Shown one piece after another: positions 1-6,771 of a stretch of 24,273 nt of DNA; positions within the stretch are counted from its first letter, which is position 1; every line of letters starts with the position of its first letter. Origin of the DNA: Clostridiales bacterium (GTDB lineage Bacteria; Bacillota; Clostridia; Oscillospirales; Oscillospiraceae); NCBI GenBank assembly GCA_004553495.1, contig SFLE01000021.1:1-24273 (forward strand), written 5' to 3'. The notes beneath the pieces were generated by a model, which had not been told where the DNA came from, did no database searches, and saw only the letters and a program-made list of their open reading frames with translations. Made by a program: the position numbers and the translations under genes.

Positions 1-118
1 GCTTTCAGCAGGGAAATGTACAGAGTTATCACACACGGGAAAATGTGACCTGTAAGCAAAGCACAGTATTAACAGGGCTTCTACACAGCTATTCCATGTA
101 AGGAATCTTATCCCCACA
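1..118. other. Window edge with unassigned reading-frame tail
   Basis: This stretch should encode the body of the MetRS whose tail follows, but it does not. The frame of the tRNA-binding domain is closed by a TAA at 53-55. Another plus-strand frame is open from the window edge to a TAA at 99-101 and gives about 32 residues ending LLHSYSM, which I do not recognise. That could be the end of an inserted gene (for example a transposase), but no inverted repeat or target duplication can be seen in so short a piece. It could also be an assembly join. Confidence 0.35.
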
Positions 119-574
119 ATGAAGCCGTTGGATCTGGACAAGAGGACGGAGAAGCCCGTCGAAGCTCCCGCCGCCGCAGCCGCAGCGGAGGAGAAGATCG
201 ACTTCTCCAAGGTCGAGATCGAGCCTTTGTTTGCCGATTTTGTTGACTTTGAGACTTTCTCCAAGTCTGATTTCCGCGCTGTCAAGGTGCTTAACTGCGA
301 GGCTGTCAAGAAGTCGAAGAAGCTCCTGAAGTTTACCCTGGATGACGGCACGGGCACCGACCGCGTTATCCTCTCCGGCATCCACGAGTATTACGAGCCC
401 GAGCAGCTCATCGGCAAGACCTGCATCGCCATCACCAATCTCCCGCCGCGTCCCATGATGGGTATTGACTCCTGCGGTATGCTCATCTCCGCCGTCCACC
501 ACGAGGAAGGCGCAGAAAAGCTTCACCTGCTCATGGTCGATCCCAACATCCCCGCCGGCGCAAAGCTGTACTAA
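119..574 (+). CDS. tRNA-binding (OB-fold) domain, C-terminal part of methionyl-tRNA synthetase
   Basis: The 151-residue product has an Ala/Pro/Glu-rich linker (about residues 10-30), then an OB-fold tRNA-binding domain (about 45-151). The domain carries the family landmarks DFRAVKV, KKSKKLLKFTLDDG, ILSGIHEYY, NLPPRPMMG and SCGMLISA, and ends PAGAKLY. This is the dimerising tRNA-binding tail found at the C-terminus of bacterial MetRS and in free-standing Trbp111-type proteins. The close match to clostridial MetRS tails and the linker-like start suggest the end of metG rather than an independent gene. The catalytic core is absent: the frame is closed at 53-55. The ATG at 119 has only a distant AAGGA (99-103), about 15 nt away, so translation from it is doubtful. 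It is probably a 5'-truncated or interrupted gene. A hairpin terminator follows at 599-623. Confidence 0.7.
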   Translation: MKPLDLDKRTEKPVEAPAAAAAAEEKIDFSKVEIEPLFADFVDFETFSKSDFRAVKVLNCEAVKKSKKLLKFTLDDGTGTDRVILSGIHEYYEPEQLIGKTCIAITNLPPRPMMGIDSCGMLISAVHHEEGAEKLHLLMVDPNIPAGAKLY

Positions 575-598
575 AGCACTGCTTTACCATAGACAAAT

Positions 599-623
599 CC
601 CTCCCGATATTGATTCGGGAGGG
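599..623 (+). terminator. Hairpin terminator between convergent genes
   Basis: A perfect 9-bp stem, CCCTCCCGA / TCGGGAGGG, encloses a 7-nt loop (608-614) and is followed on the plus strand by an A/T-rich run with several T's. It lies between the MetRS tail and the convergent DUF1836 gene, so it probably ends the plus-strand transcript. Its U-tract is imperfect. Confidence 0.7.
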
Positions 624-631
624 TAAATTAT

Positions 632-1216
632 TTATTCATTTGGCTGAACGTCAGGTTTTGGCTCAACATTCAGGGCTACGATTTTTTCGGTGAGCAGCTT
701 ATACAGGTGCGAGTATATCGCGGAATCGACCACTAGCCCCTTTACAACACCGTCGTCCGTGCACTCGGGATCAAACACGCCCACCGCCGCCTGCTGCACT
801 TGCTCGGTGACGAGCTTTGCTATACCGCGGTGGCGCATCACAAAGTCGTCGTATATCGCTTTTACCGTATCTTCCGGTATGTTCATGGGTATAATCTTAC
901 TGACAACCGATATGCTGAGGCTCTGCTTTAGCGTGCATATCATGATGAGGTACGCCAAATGTATGCGGGTGTACTTTTTCTTCACCGGAGCGGGCATTAT
1001 CTTCATGCGCACATAGTTATTTATCGTGCTGGGGGTGATGATGGGGTCGCTGTTGGCATCGTGGGGGAACAGGTCAAGAAATTTGGCAACGAGCGAGATC
1101 ACCTGATCCATATAGAGCTCAAAATCGGGGAGCTCGTCCCATGTCGGCAGACAGAAGCGCGTTATATATCTGTCCCAGCGCCTGAGCTTGGCAGCGATAA
1201 ATTTGGTGTTATATAT
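632..1216 (-). CDS. DUF1836 family protein (start irregular)
   Basis: The family is a conserved Firmicute group of unknown function with a helix-turn-helix-like N-terminal half. The signature part is visible: LPTWDELPDFELYMDQV, then ITPSTINNYVRMKIMPAPVKKKYTR, then a helical segment with LIMICTLKQ. The first internal ATG (1111) would remove conserved residues, so translation should start upstream. A good promoter (1248-1276) and a GGGAGG site (1225-1230) sit just before a start region that is out of order. The ATG at 1223-1221 is only 1 nt from the GGAGG core and reads into a stop after four codons. The conserved frame is open only from 1219, where the first possible initiator is an AUA codon at 1216, 8 nt from GGAGG. 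One extra TA unit in the local TA run would join the ATG to the frame. Either the gene uses a rare start, or it carries a 2-bp contraction. The 632 end is firm; the start is uncertain. Confidence 0.65.
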   Translation of the reverse strand: MYNTKFIAAKLRRWDRYITRFCLPTWDELPDFELYMDQVISLVAKFLDLFPHDANSDPIITPSTINNYVRMKIMPAPVKKKYTRIHLAYLIMICTLKQSLSISVVSKIIPMNIPEDTVKAIYDDFVMRHRGIAKLVTEQVQQAAVGVFDPECTDDGVVKGLVVDSAIYSHLYKLLTEKIVALNVEPKPDVQPNE

Positions 1217-1247
1217 AAGTCATACCTCCCAGCATTATATGTGATAC

Positions 1248-1276
1248 ATTATAGCACCAAAATGTATAGCTGACAA
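1248..1276 (-). promoter_or_regulatory. Sigma-A-type promoter for the DUF1836 gene
   Basis: On the minus strand TTGTCA (1276-1271), a 17-nt spacer and a perfect TATAAT (1253-1248) precede the DUF1836 gene. The predicted transcript start near 1241 leaves a leader of about 20 nt before the ribosome binding site and start region, which argues that translation begins at 1223 or 1216 and not at the internal ATG at 1111. Confidence 0.65.
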
Positions 1277-1313
1277 GATAATATAATATTCATTATTATT
1301 TAACATAAACCTA

Positions 1314-1342
1314 TTTACTTAATAACAAAAATGCGTTAAAAT
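1314..1342 (+). promoter_or_regulatory. Probable promoter for the DegV gene
   Basis: TTTACT (1314-1319), a 17-nt spacer and TAAAAT (1337-1342) lie in a very A/T-rich stretch 36 nt before the DegV start codon. In such A/T-rich DNA other -10-like words exist, so the exact site is tentative. The region 1217-1377 otherwise holds only the two back-to-back promoters and leaders. Confidence 0.4.
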
Positions 1343-1377
1343 AATATAACATATTAGATACCTGTGGAGGCAGTATT

Positions 1378-2247
1378 ATGGCTTTTGAGATTTTCACTGA
1401 TTCCGCGGCGAATATTCCCGCAGCGAAACTTGAAGAGCTTAACATCAATGTGATACCGTGCAGCTACGAGGTGGGCGGAAAGATAATAAAGTGCCCGCGC
1501 GTACCGGAGGAGTTTGACGGCAAGGAGTTTTACGATATGCTCCGCGCAAAGACCGAGGTCCGCACGAGCATGACGAACACCCACGACATAGCCGAGCAAT
1601 TTGAAACGGCGCTCTCAAAGGGAAGCGATGTTTTGTATATAAGCATATCCTCGGGCATAAGCGGCACATTCAATGCAGCCCGCCTTGCAGCCGAGGAGCT
1701 GCGCGATAAGTACCCCGAGCGCCGCATCGAGGTGTTCGACTCAATGGGAGCGGGACTCGGCATAGGGCTTCTGGCGATGAAAGCCGCCGACTACCGGCAG
1801 GAGGGACTCGGCATGAACGCTCTGCTCGAGCGTCTTGCGTCCGACCGCGGCGGACTGTGCGAATACTTTACCGTAGATGATCTCATGCACCTGCGCCGTG
1901 GCGGACGCCTGTCCGGTATTGCCGCGATGATGGGCACCGTTTTGAATATAAAGCCGCTGCTGCGGGGCGATGAGGAGGGCAAGATAATTGTGTTCTCAAA
2001 GCTGCGCGGCAGGAAAAAGGCGATAGAGGCTATTGCCAAGGAGTACGAGGATAAAGCCGTTTCGCCCGAGACCCAGAGGGTAGCCATAAGCCACGGCGAC
2101 TGCATCGAGGATGCAGAGACGCTGGCGCAGATGGTAAACGAGATAGCAAAGCCCAAGGAGCTTATCATAGCGACCCACGAGCCGTACACCGGCGTTCATG
2201 TCGGTCCCGGAATGCTCTCGCTGTTCTTCCTTGGAGCCGGAAGATAA
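1378..2247 (+). CDS. DegV family fatty-acid-binding protein
   Basis: The 289-residue product is a full-length DegV protein. Family landmarks are the opening FEIFTDSAANIP, RTSMTNTHD near residue 62, SISSGISGTFNAA near 91, VFDSMGAGLG, LMHLRRGGRLSG near 172 and the closing THEPYTGVHVGPGMLSLFF. DegV proteins bind a single fatty acid. In Firmicutes some act as FakB, handing the fatty acid to the kinase FakA for incorporation into phospholipid. No fakA lies nearby, so the partner cannot be named from here. GGAGG lies about 8 nt before the ATG. A strong hairpin terminator follows directly, so the gene is monocistronic. Confidence 0.9.
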   Translation: MAFEIFTDSAANIPAAKLEELNINVIPCSYEVGGKIIKCPRVPEEFDGKEFYDMLRAKTEVRTSMTNTHDIAEQFETALSKGSDVLYISISSGISGTFNAARLAAEELRDKYPERRIEVFDSMGAGLGIGLLAMKAADYRQEGLGMNALLERLASDRGGLCEYFTVDDLMHLRRGGRLSGIAAMMGTVLNIKPLLRGDEEGKIIVFSKLRGRKKAIEAIAKEYEDKAVSPETQRVAISHGDCIEDAETLAQMVNEIAKPKELIIATHEPYTGVHVGPGMLSLFFLGAGR

Positions 2248-2283
2248 AAAAATCCCTACAGTCGTGTGACTGTAGGGATTTTT
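2248..2283. terminator. Strong bidirectional terminator
   Basis: A perfect 16-bp inverted repeat (2248-2263 with 2268-2283) around a GTGT loop begins in five A's and ends in five T's. It can therefore stop transcription from both sides. It serves the DegV gene on plus and the convergent acetyl-CoA-synthase-like gene on minus. Confidence 0.9.
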
Positions 2284-2290
2284 AACTGTA

Positions 2291-3028
2291 TCAGTGGTGG
2301 CTGCTGTTCGTGCCCTTATCGCCAACGCCGAAGTGGAGCTCCTTCATGCCCTCGACCTCGTCGCAGATGTCCTTGAGCTGGCACACCGTGCAGTCGGTGG
2401 GCAGACCCTCCATGATGTGGGTCAGGGTGCTGGTTATTGCATCGACCTTCTTTGCGTTGTCGAGCATCGCAGCAAAGTCGAGAGAGGGATCGGTGACGAA
2501 AATGACCTTGACATTGAGAACATTGGAATCCTTCTTGTATGCCTCGATGTAGCGGTAGCCGACCTGCTCGAAGTTTATGCCGCGTCTGAGCGCCTTCTTG
2601 GAAACGCGAACCTGCTCGCGGTGGCTTTCGGGGGACATGCGGACCATGTAGCCCTCGGGATAGACATGGTACTTGCAGAACTCGATGTCCTTGAGTGCGC
2701 GGTAGACCTCCTCGTCCTCGCCCTCGAGAACGCCGACGCGCAGCAGAACGATGCGTGCGAAGGGAACATCCTTTTTGATGGCCTTCAGATCGGGACCGTA
2801 GAGCAGGACCTCATCCTTGTTCACCAGATCGGTGCTCGTGGTGGTGCAGATGTAGTTTGCCGAGCCGAGACCGAGTGCGCCGAGCTCATATGCGGCATCC
2901 GACTGCAAAACGAGCTCTGCCGAGCCGAGGTCGGGCCACGCCTTGCCGGCCTTGTACTCCCACACCTTGGGCTTGGACTTTGACAGAAGCTGATTTGTGC
3001 TTTCTATAAGAGAGTTGTAAAGTTCCAT
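2291..3028 (-). CDS. Acetyl-CoA synthase beta subunit-like (CdhC/AcsB-related) domain protein
   Basis: The 245-residue soluble protein runs in parallel with the N-terminal half of the CO dehydrogenase/acetyl-CoA synthase beta subunit. A segment with EVLLYGPDLKAI is followed by PFARIVLLRV, a helical stretch EVYRALKDIEF, then YPEGYMVRMS, VSKKALRRGINFEQVGY and VKVIFVTD. The same order is known in CdhC/AcsB. Near the C-terminus LPTDCTVCQLKDICDE holds three cysteines (CxxC and a later C), which could hold a metal or Fe-S site, and the end is His-rich. The catalytic A-cluster domain of the true enzyme is absent, so acetyl-CoA synthesis is not expected; the role is unknown. The start at 3028 follows AGGAG by about 7 nt; an open frame extending to 3100 has no such support. 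No Wood-Ljungdahl genes are in the window. Confidence 0.6.
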   Translation of the reverse strand: MELYNSLIESTNQLLSKSKPKVWEYKAGKAWPDLGSAELVLQSDAAYELGALGLGSANYICTTTSTDLVNKDEVLLYGPDLKAIKKDVPFARIVLLRVGVLEGEDEEVYRALKDIEFCKYHVYPEGYMVRMSPESHREQVRVSKKALRRGINFEQVGYRYIEAYKKDSNVLNVKVIFVTDPSLDFAAMLDNAKKVDAITSTLTHIMEGLPTDCTVCQLKDICDEVEGMKELHFGVGDKGTNSSHH

Positions 3029-3159
3029 ACTGAGTCTCCTTTTTCTCATTATTTCCTTTGTGTATATTATAGACGCTGCATACACGGAAAAGTGTCGCAA
3101 ATTCTACAAGCCAGGATAAATGTTAAAAAAACTGCATATATGTACCTCGGCAAAAATGA
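3029..3159 (-). promoter_or_regulatory. Leader of the ACS-like gene with a -10 box
   Basis: This 131-nt interval holds the 5' region of the minus-strand ACS-like gene. A TATAAT lies at 3071-3066, about 38 nt before the start codon, but no good -35 hexamer sits at the right distance. No ORF or RNA gene is visible here. Confidence 0.35.
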
Positions 3160-3188
3160 AAAACGGAGCCGATTAACAGCTCCGTTTT
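3160..3188 (-). terminator. Terminator of the SPFH/zinc-ribbon/TPM operon
   Basis: A 10-bp perfect stem, AAAACGGAGC / GCTCCGTTTT (3160-3169 with 3179-3188), with a 9-nt loop is followed on the minus strand by T-rich sequence (3159-3152). It lies about 20 nt after the TPM gene's stop. Confidence 0.85.
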
Positions 3189-3206
3189 GTCACATTGTAA
3201 GATCTG

Positions 3207-4106
3207 TCAAAATGAACCGCTGCGGCCGCCGTGCATCGAGCCGCTGCTCGAGGTGTGCGTGCTGCTGAAGTTGCCGCCGGAGCCGAAGCCGCCGCCGGAC
3301 GAGCCGCTGCCATTGTCGTCATCCTTCGGCTTTTCGGTCTTTGTGACCGTACTGTACAGATAGGTGTCGTTGCTTTCCGTGAGGTCAAAGCTGCCCTCGC
3401 GGACATAGTCGGAGGCCTCCGCCTTCATATGCACGGACTTCATGCCGCTCTTCATTACGGTCATAACGATGACGGCGACTATCAGACCGATAACGAGCGC
3501 ATAGGCGACCCAGTTCCAGTATAGGCCGAGCGGGACATGCTCGGAGCTGTCCGGAGACGGATCGCTCGTGTCAATGGGGGAGAAGTCGTCGGGATCGAAA
3601 TTGTCCGGAGTTGTGCCGCTCGGATCTTCGTATGCCTTGACGAGGTAAACGCCGCAGTTTTCGATAAAGCTCGTGCAGGCTTCGTACCAGTTCCCATCGG
3701 ACATATAGGGAACGAACTCATCGCACATAGCGTCGAGGTACGCATCTGGAAATGCAAATATCGCGTATCCGGAGGTGGAAACGGCGTACTGCCGCTCGTT
3801 TGCGCTCAGAAGCAGGATGATACCGTCCTTGTTCTCGCCCTGACCGATGTCGGTCTCGTCGTAGAAATCATCGGCATATTCCTCGGCGGTCTTGCCGTCG
3901 AGCGAGGATGCCGTAACTATGGCTACATCGACTTTGTATGTCGAGCTCACCTCGGCAAGCTTTTCATTGAGAAGCTCGGTGTCAAAATCGTCAAACAGTC
4001 CCTCATTGTCGTAAACGCGGCTCATGGAGTTGTCGGCAAGCGCTGCCGGACAGAGCACCATGACTAAAACGAGCACGAGAAGAAGAGATAAAGCTTTCTT
4101 TTTCAT
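3207..4106 (-). CDS. TPM-domain membrane protein, YdjH-like
   Basis: The 299-residue protein starts with a signal-type segment (KKKALSLLLVLVLVMVLCPAALA), then an extracytoplasmic TPM domain (about residues 28-170: VYDNEGLFDDFD, VDVAIVTASSLDGKTAEEYADDFYD, GIILLLSANERQYAVSTSG). A Pro/Asp/Ser linker, one membrane span (about 200-222) and a cytoplasmic tail ending in Gly/Ser repeats with GGRSGSF follow. TPM proteins occur with SPFH scaffolds and in B. subtilis YdjH helps hold the flotillin-like YdjI at the membrane. The ATG at 4106 is 8 nt from GGAGG; a GTG at 4115 is too close to it. Only 13 nt separate it from the upstream zinc-ribbon gene, so the two are co-transcribed and this is the last gene of the operon. 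Confidence 0.85.
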   Translation of the reverse strand: MKKKALSLLLVLVLVMVLCPAALADNSMSRVYDNEGLFDDFDTELLNEKLAEVSSTYKVDVAIVTASSLDGKTAEEYADDFYDETDIGQGENKDGIILLLSANERQYAVSTSGYAIFAFPDAYLDAMCDEFVPYMSDGNWYEACTSFIENCGVYLVKAYEDPSGTTPDNFDPDDFSPIDTSDPSPDSSEHVPLGLYWNWVAYALVIGLIVAVIVMTVMKSGMKSVHMKAEASDYVREGSFDLTESNDTYLYSTVTKTEKPKDDDNGSGSSGGGFGSGGNFSSTHTSSSGSMHGGRSGSF

Positions 4107-4119
4107 GTCATACACCTCC

Positions 4120-5199
4120 TCAACCCATCAGCGTCCATATCAGGAAATATGATATGAGCGAGACCGCGCCGCAGATCGAGCAGAAATATTTCCAGTACCT
4201 GCCCTTGTCGATAGGCAAATCGCCGACGAATTTTCCTGTCTGACCGTTCATGGCGAAGGTGTATTTGTTGCCGTTCCATGTTGTGTTGAGTATCCAAACT
4301 GGGTAGAGGGCGTATTTCTTCTGTCCGCCGGAAAGGGAAACGGACGAGCTTTCGGATATGACGCTTGTATAGGCCGAGGAGACGGTCGAGGAGAGCATTT
4401 GCTCTGCGCTATTCTTAACTCTCTCGTTTGCGCGCTCATTGCACACTTCCGCCGCAACGTCGTATTTGTCGGCAAGGTAGCCCGCCAGATACGCCGTCTG
4501 AAAATCCACGGCTTCGGAGAAGTTAAACGGCTCTACGGACTCCATGAGATCGTCCGGCATACTCTTCGAGCCGTCCACGGGAATGTGCTCAAAGCCCATT
4601 TTTCCGCAGCGCGAAATTGCATAAAAGCTCGTTTCCGTGTAGTCGTAGTTTTTGTCCGACCACGCGCGCACCTTAGTTGCGCGATAGCGTGCGCGAGCGT
4701 CCGCATCCGTGTCAAACAGCCAAAACGGAACGTAAACTCCCTTAACTTCGTCAATGTGATTCTCGTTGCTGAATACCTTCGGCAGGAGCTTTTTGCCGCT
4801 CAGATGCTTTTTGAGCGCTGCCTTTGCGGCGGCCTTGTCGAGCTTAAAGGGAATGATATAATCCGGGCAAAGCTCGCCCTTGAGCTGGGATTTGAATATG
4901 ACGGGGTTGCCGCAGTATGGGCAGCTCATTGCAGACGTGGTCTCCTCGGCGATTATCTCGCCTCCGCACGAGGAGCAGACGTAGATGTTCATTCCCGACT
5001 CCTCATCGAAATGAGCCCTCTCGTCCTCCTTCCATTCCAGCTCGTCGTCCTTATCGCCCTTGAGCTCCGCATCGTAGCTCTTGAGCGTTTCCAAATCAAA
5101 TTCGGTGTCGCAGTAGGGACATTTCATCTTGCCGCTGGCGCCGTCGTAGGCTATGGCACCGCCGCAGCACGGACATTTGTATTGCAGCATAGTATCCAT
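4120..5199 (-). CDS. Double zinc-ribbon membrane-anchored protein, YdjG-like
   Basis: The 359-residue protein has two four-cysteine zinc ribbons: C9/C12/C27/C30 and C75/C78/C93/C96 (CPYCGNP). A globular middle includes YIIPFKLDKAAAKAAL and GVYVPFWLFD, and one C-terminal membrane helix lies at about 336-356. This is the TFIIB-type zinc-ribbon family often mislabelled as a helicase or primosomal protein because of the ribbon; there is no ATPase motif. In B. subtilis the equivalent YdjG is a membrane partner of YdjH and YdjI, and the same three genes are together here. AGGAG lies 9 nt before the ATG. It sits 13 nt after the SPFH gene. Confidence 0.8.
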   Translation of the reverse strand: MDTMLQYKCPCCGGAIAYDGASGKMKCPYCDTEFDLETLKSYDAELKGDKDDELEWKEDERAHFDEESGMNIYVCSSCGGEIIAEETTSAMSCPYCGNPVIFKSQLKGELCPDYIIPFKLDKAAAKAALKKHLSGKKLLPKVFSNENHIDEVKGVYVPFWLFDTDADARARYRATKVRAWSDKNYDYTETSFYAISRCGKMGFEHIPVDGSKSMPDDLMESVEPFNFSEAVDFQTAYLAGYLADKYDVAAEVCNERANERVKNSAEQMLSSTVSSAYTSVISESSSVSLSGGQKKYALYPVWILNTTWNGNKYTFAMNGQTGKFVGDLPIDKGRYWKYFCSICGAVSLISYFLIWTLMG

Positions 5200-5212
5200 A
5201 ACTTTTCACTCC

Positions 5213-6583
5213 TTATTTGCGGTCGTTATCGTTAAACGGGTCGCCGCATTCGGGGCAGAACTTGGGCGGGTGAGCGGGATCCTCGGGCTCCCAGCCGCAC
5301 TTATCGCAGCGGTAAAGCGGGGCGCTCTCGGGCTTCTTCGCGCCGCACTCGGAGCAGAACTTGCCCTTGTTCACCGCGCCGCAGGAGCATACCCAGCCGT
5401 TCTGCGCAGGTCTGGGGGAGCCGCACTCGGTGCAGAATTTTCCCGTGACCGTCGCGCCGCAGGAGCAGGTCCACGCGTCCGCAGCGGGAGCAGCGGGAGC
5501 CGCAGGAGCCGCAGGAGCGGGCTGCGCAGGCTGTACCGGCTGCTGAGGCTGCACGGGCTGCTGTGCTTGCTGCTGCTGACCCATGGCATAGAGATTCTGC
5601 GCGTTCATTCCGCCGCCGGCGTTCATTGCCATGCCCATGCCCATAAAGCCGGTCATGGCGCCCGCGCTGTTTCCTGCCGCCGTTTTCATCGCGTCCGCCT
5701 GAGCGCCGACGAGGGTCGCCGCCGCCATGGTCGGGTCGCGCATGACTGCCGAGCGCTGGAGCGTCTTTATCATCTCCGCGTCCTCGTCCGGCAGCGTCAC
5801 GGAGCCGAGCGCGATGCTAACGACCTGCAGACCGCGCAGTGCTCCCCATTTTTCCGACAGAGCCGCATTCATCGCGTTTTCAAGCTCGGTGTTGTGGCTG
5901 ACTATCTGATTCGGACGCATCTCGAGATCGGACAGGCGTCCGAAGGCAGGCTGAAGCGCGCTTATAAACTCGGTCTTGAGCTGACCATCGAGCTCGTCGC
6001 GGGTGTATTCCTCCGAAACGTTTCCGCAGACGTTCGTGTAAAACAGCAGGGGATCTGCTATTTTGTACGAATAAACGCCCGAGCAGCGCACCGAAACGTC
6101 AACGTCAAGCCCTATCTTGCTGTCAACGACGCGGAAGGGGATGGGGTTGGGAGTTCCGAACTTGTTGTCGATGAGCTCCTTGGTGTTAAAATAGTAAACG
6201 CGCTGATCCTTTCCGGTGTCGCCGCCGAAGGTAAAACGCTTGCCGAGCGTGCGGAAGCTCTCCCTGATGCTCTCGCCGAGGTTGCCGGAAAAGATGCTCG
6301 GCTCGCTGGAGGTGTCGTATGTATACTGACCCGGCTCCGCGCAGACCTCGACTATCTTGCCCTGCTCAACGATCATCATGCACTGCCCGTCGGCCACCGC
6401 GATGCCCGAGCCGTTGGAAATGACGTTGTCGCTGCCCTTGGTGTTCGAGGATCTTCCGCTGATCTGCTTGCGGCCCTTTGTGACCAAAACCTCCTTCGGC
6501 ATTGCCTCACAGTAGAAAAACTCCTTCCACTGATCGGCCAGCGTGCTGCCGAGCGCACCGATACCGGCTTTTATAAGACCCAT
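5213..6583 (-). CDS. SPFH-domain protein with C-terminal zinc ribbons, YdjI-like
   Basis: The 456-residue protein opens with an amphipathic helix (MGLIKAGIGALGSTLADQWKE), followed by an SPFH/band-7-type core (about residues 25-300). This is the group often labelled virion core protein-like, with EAMPKEVLVTKG, SNGSGIAVADGQCMMIVEQGKIVE and PIPFRVVDS. A Met/Gly- and then Ala/Pro/Gln-rich linker (about 310-375) leads to three zinc ribbons: CSCG...CTECG, CSCG...CSECG and CDKCG...CPECG. In B. subtilis the homologue YdjI is a cytoplasmic flotillin-like scaffold recruited to the membrane by YdjG and YdjH and linked to the PspA envelope-stress response. It is the first gene of this operon, behind a good promoter. 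No PspA gene is adjacent. Confidence 0.85.
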   Translation of the reverse strand: MGLIKAGIGALGSTLADQWKEFFYCEAMPKEVLVTKGRKQISGRSSNTKGSDNVISNGSGIAVADGQCMMIVEQGKIVEVCAEPGQYTYDTSSEPSIFSGNLGESIRESFRTLGKRFTFGGDTGKDQRVYYFNTKELIDNKFGTPNPIPFRVVDSKIGLDVDVSVRCSGVYSYKIADPLLFYTNVCGNVSEEYTRDELDGQLKTEFISALQPAFGRLSDLEMRPNQIVSHNTELENAMNAALSEKWGALRGLQVVSIALGSVTLPDEDAEMIKTLQRSAVMRDPTMAAATLVGAQADAMKTAAGNSAGAMTGFMGMGMAMNAGGGMNAQNLYAMGQQQQAQQPVQPQQPVQPAQPAPAAPAAPAAPAADAWTCSCGATVTGKFCTECGSPRPAQNGWVCSCGAVNKGKFCSECGAKKPESAPLYRCDKCGWEPEDPAHPPKFCPECGDPFNDNDRK

Positions 6584-6667
6584 ATCCTAATTGCTCCTCT
6601 CTTAAAATTTTTTTGTTTTTATTAGTCATTTTTCAATATTTGTATCGAACACTGTATTGTTATGCAA

Positions 6668-6696
6668 ATTATATCATGCTAAACAATCCCTTTCAA
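6668..6696 (-). promoter_or_regulatory. Promoter of the SPFH/zinc-ribbon/TPM operon
   Basis: On the minus strand TTGAAA (6696-6691), a 17-nt spacer and a perfect TATAAT (6673-6668) form a near-consensus sigma-A promoter. The leader would be about 75 nt, with AGAGAGGAG upstream of the ATG at 6583. No sigma-W-like element is evident. Confidence 0.75.
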
Positions 6697-6699
6697 CAC

Positions 6700-6728
6700 T
6701 TGCTTATATTTAATTATGGTGTTAAAAT
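6700..6728 (+). promoter_or_regulatory. Promoter of the ahcY-mgtE-AEC gene group
   Basis: TTGCTT (6700-6705), a 17-nt spacer and TAAAAT (6723-6728) face the SAH hydrolase gene. Its -35 box is only 3 bp from the -35 box of the divergent SPFH promoter. The leader of about 35 nt is too short for a SAM or SAH riboswitch, and I see none. Confidence 0.6.
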
Positions 6729-6771
6729 AAACTGTTTCAAAAAATGAGTAAAAAACCAAGGGGATGAAAGC

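Noticed and set aside
4120..5199. Primosomal helicase or transcription factor IIB label for the zinc-ribbon protein
   Set aside because: Only zinc ribbons are shared; there are no Walker or helicase motifs, and the C-terminal membrane helix and gene neighbours point to the YdjG-like family.
5361..5546. Plus-strand frame with a Gly-Ala-Ala repeat that looks collagen-like
   Set aside because: It is the opposite strand of the Ala/Pro/Gln linker and zinc ribbons of the SPFH protein; the repeat arises from its codons.
5153..6625. Long open frame on the plus strand opposite the SPFH gene
   Set aside because: It is the antisense shadow of a clearly conserved protein, has Arg/Ala/Leu-rich composition without motifs and lacks its own ribosome binding site.
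6729..6771. SAM or SAH riboswitch before ahcY
   Set aside because: The leader is about 35 nt and shows no pseudoknot or conserved core.
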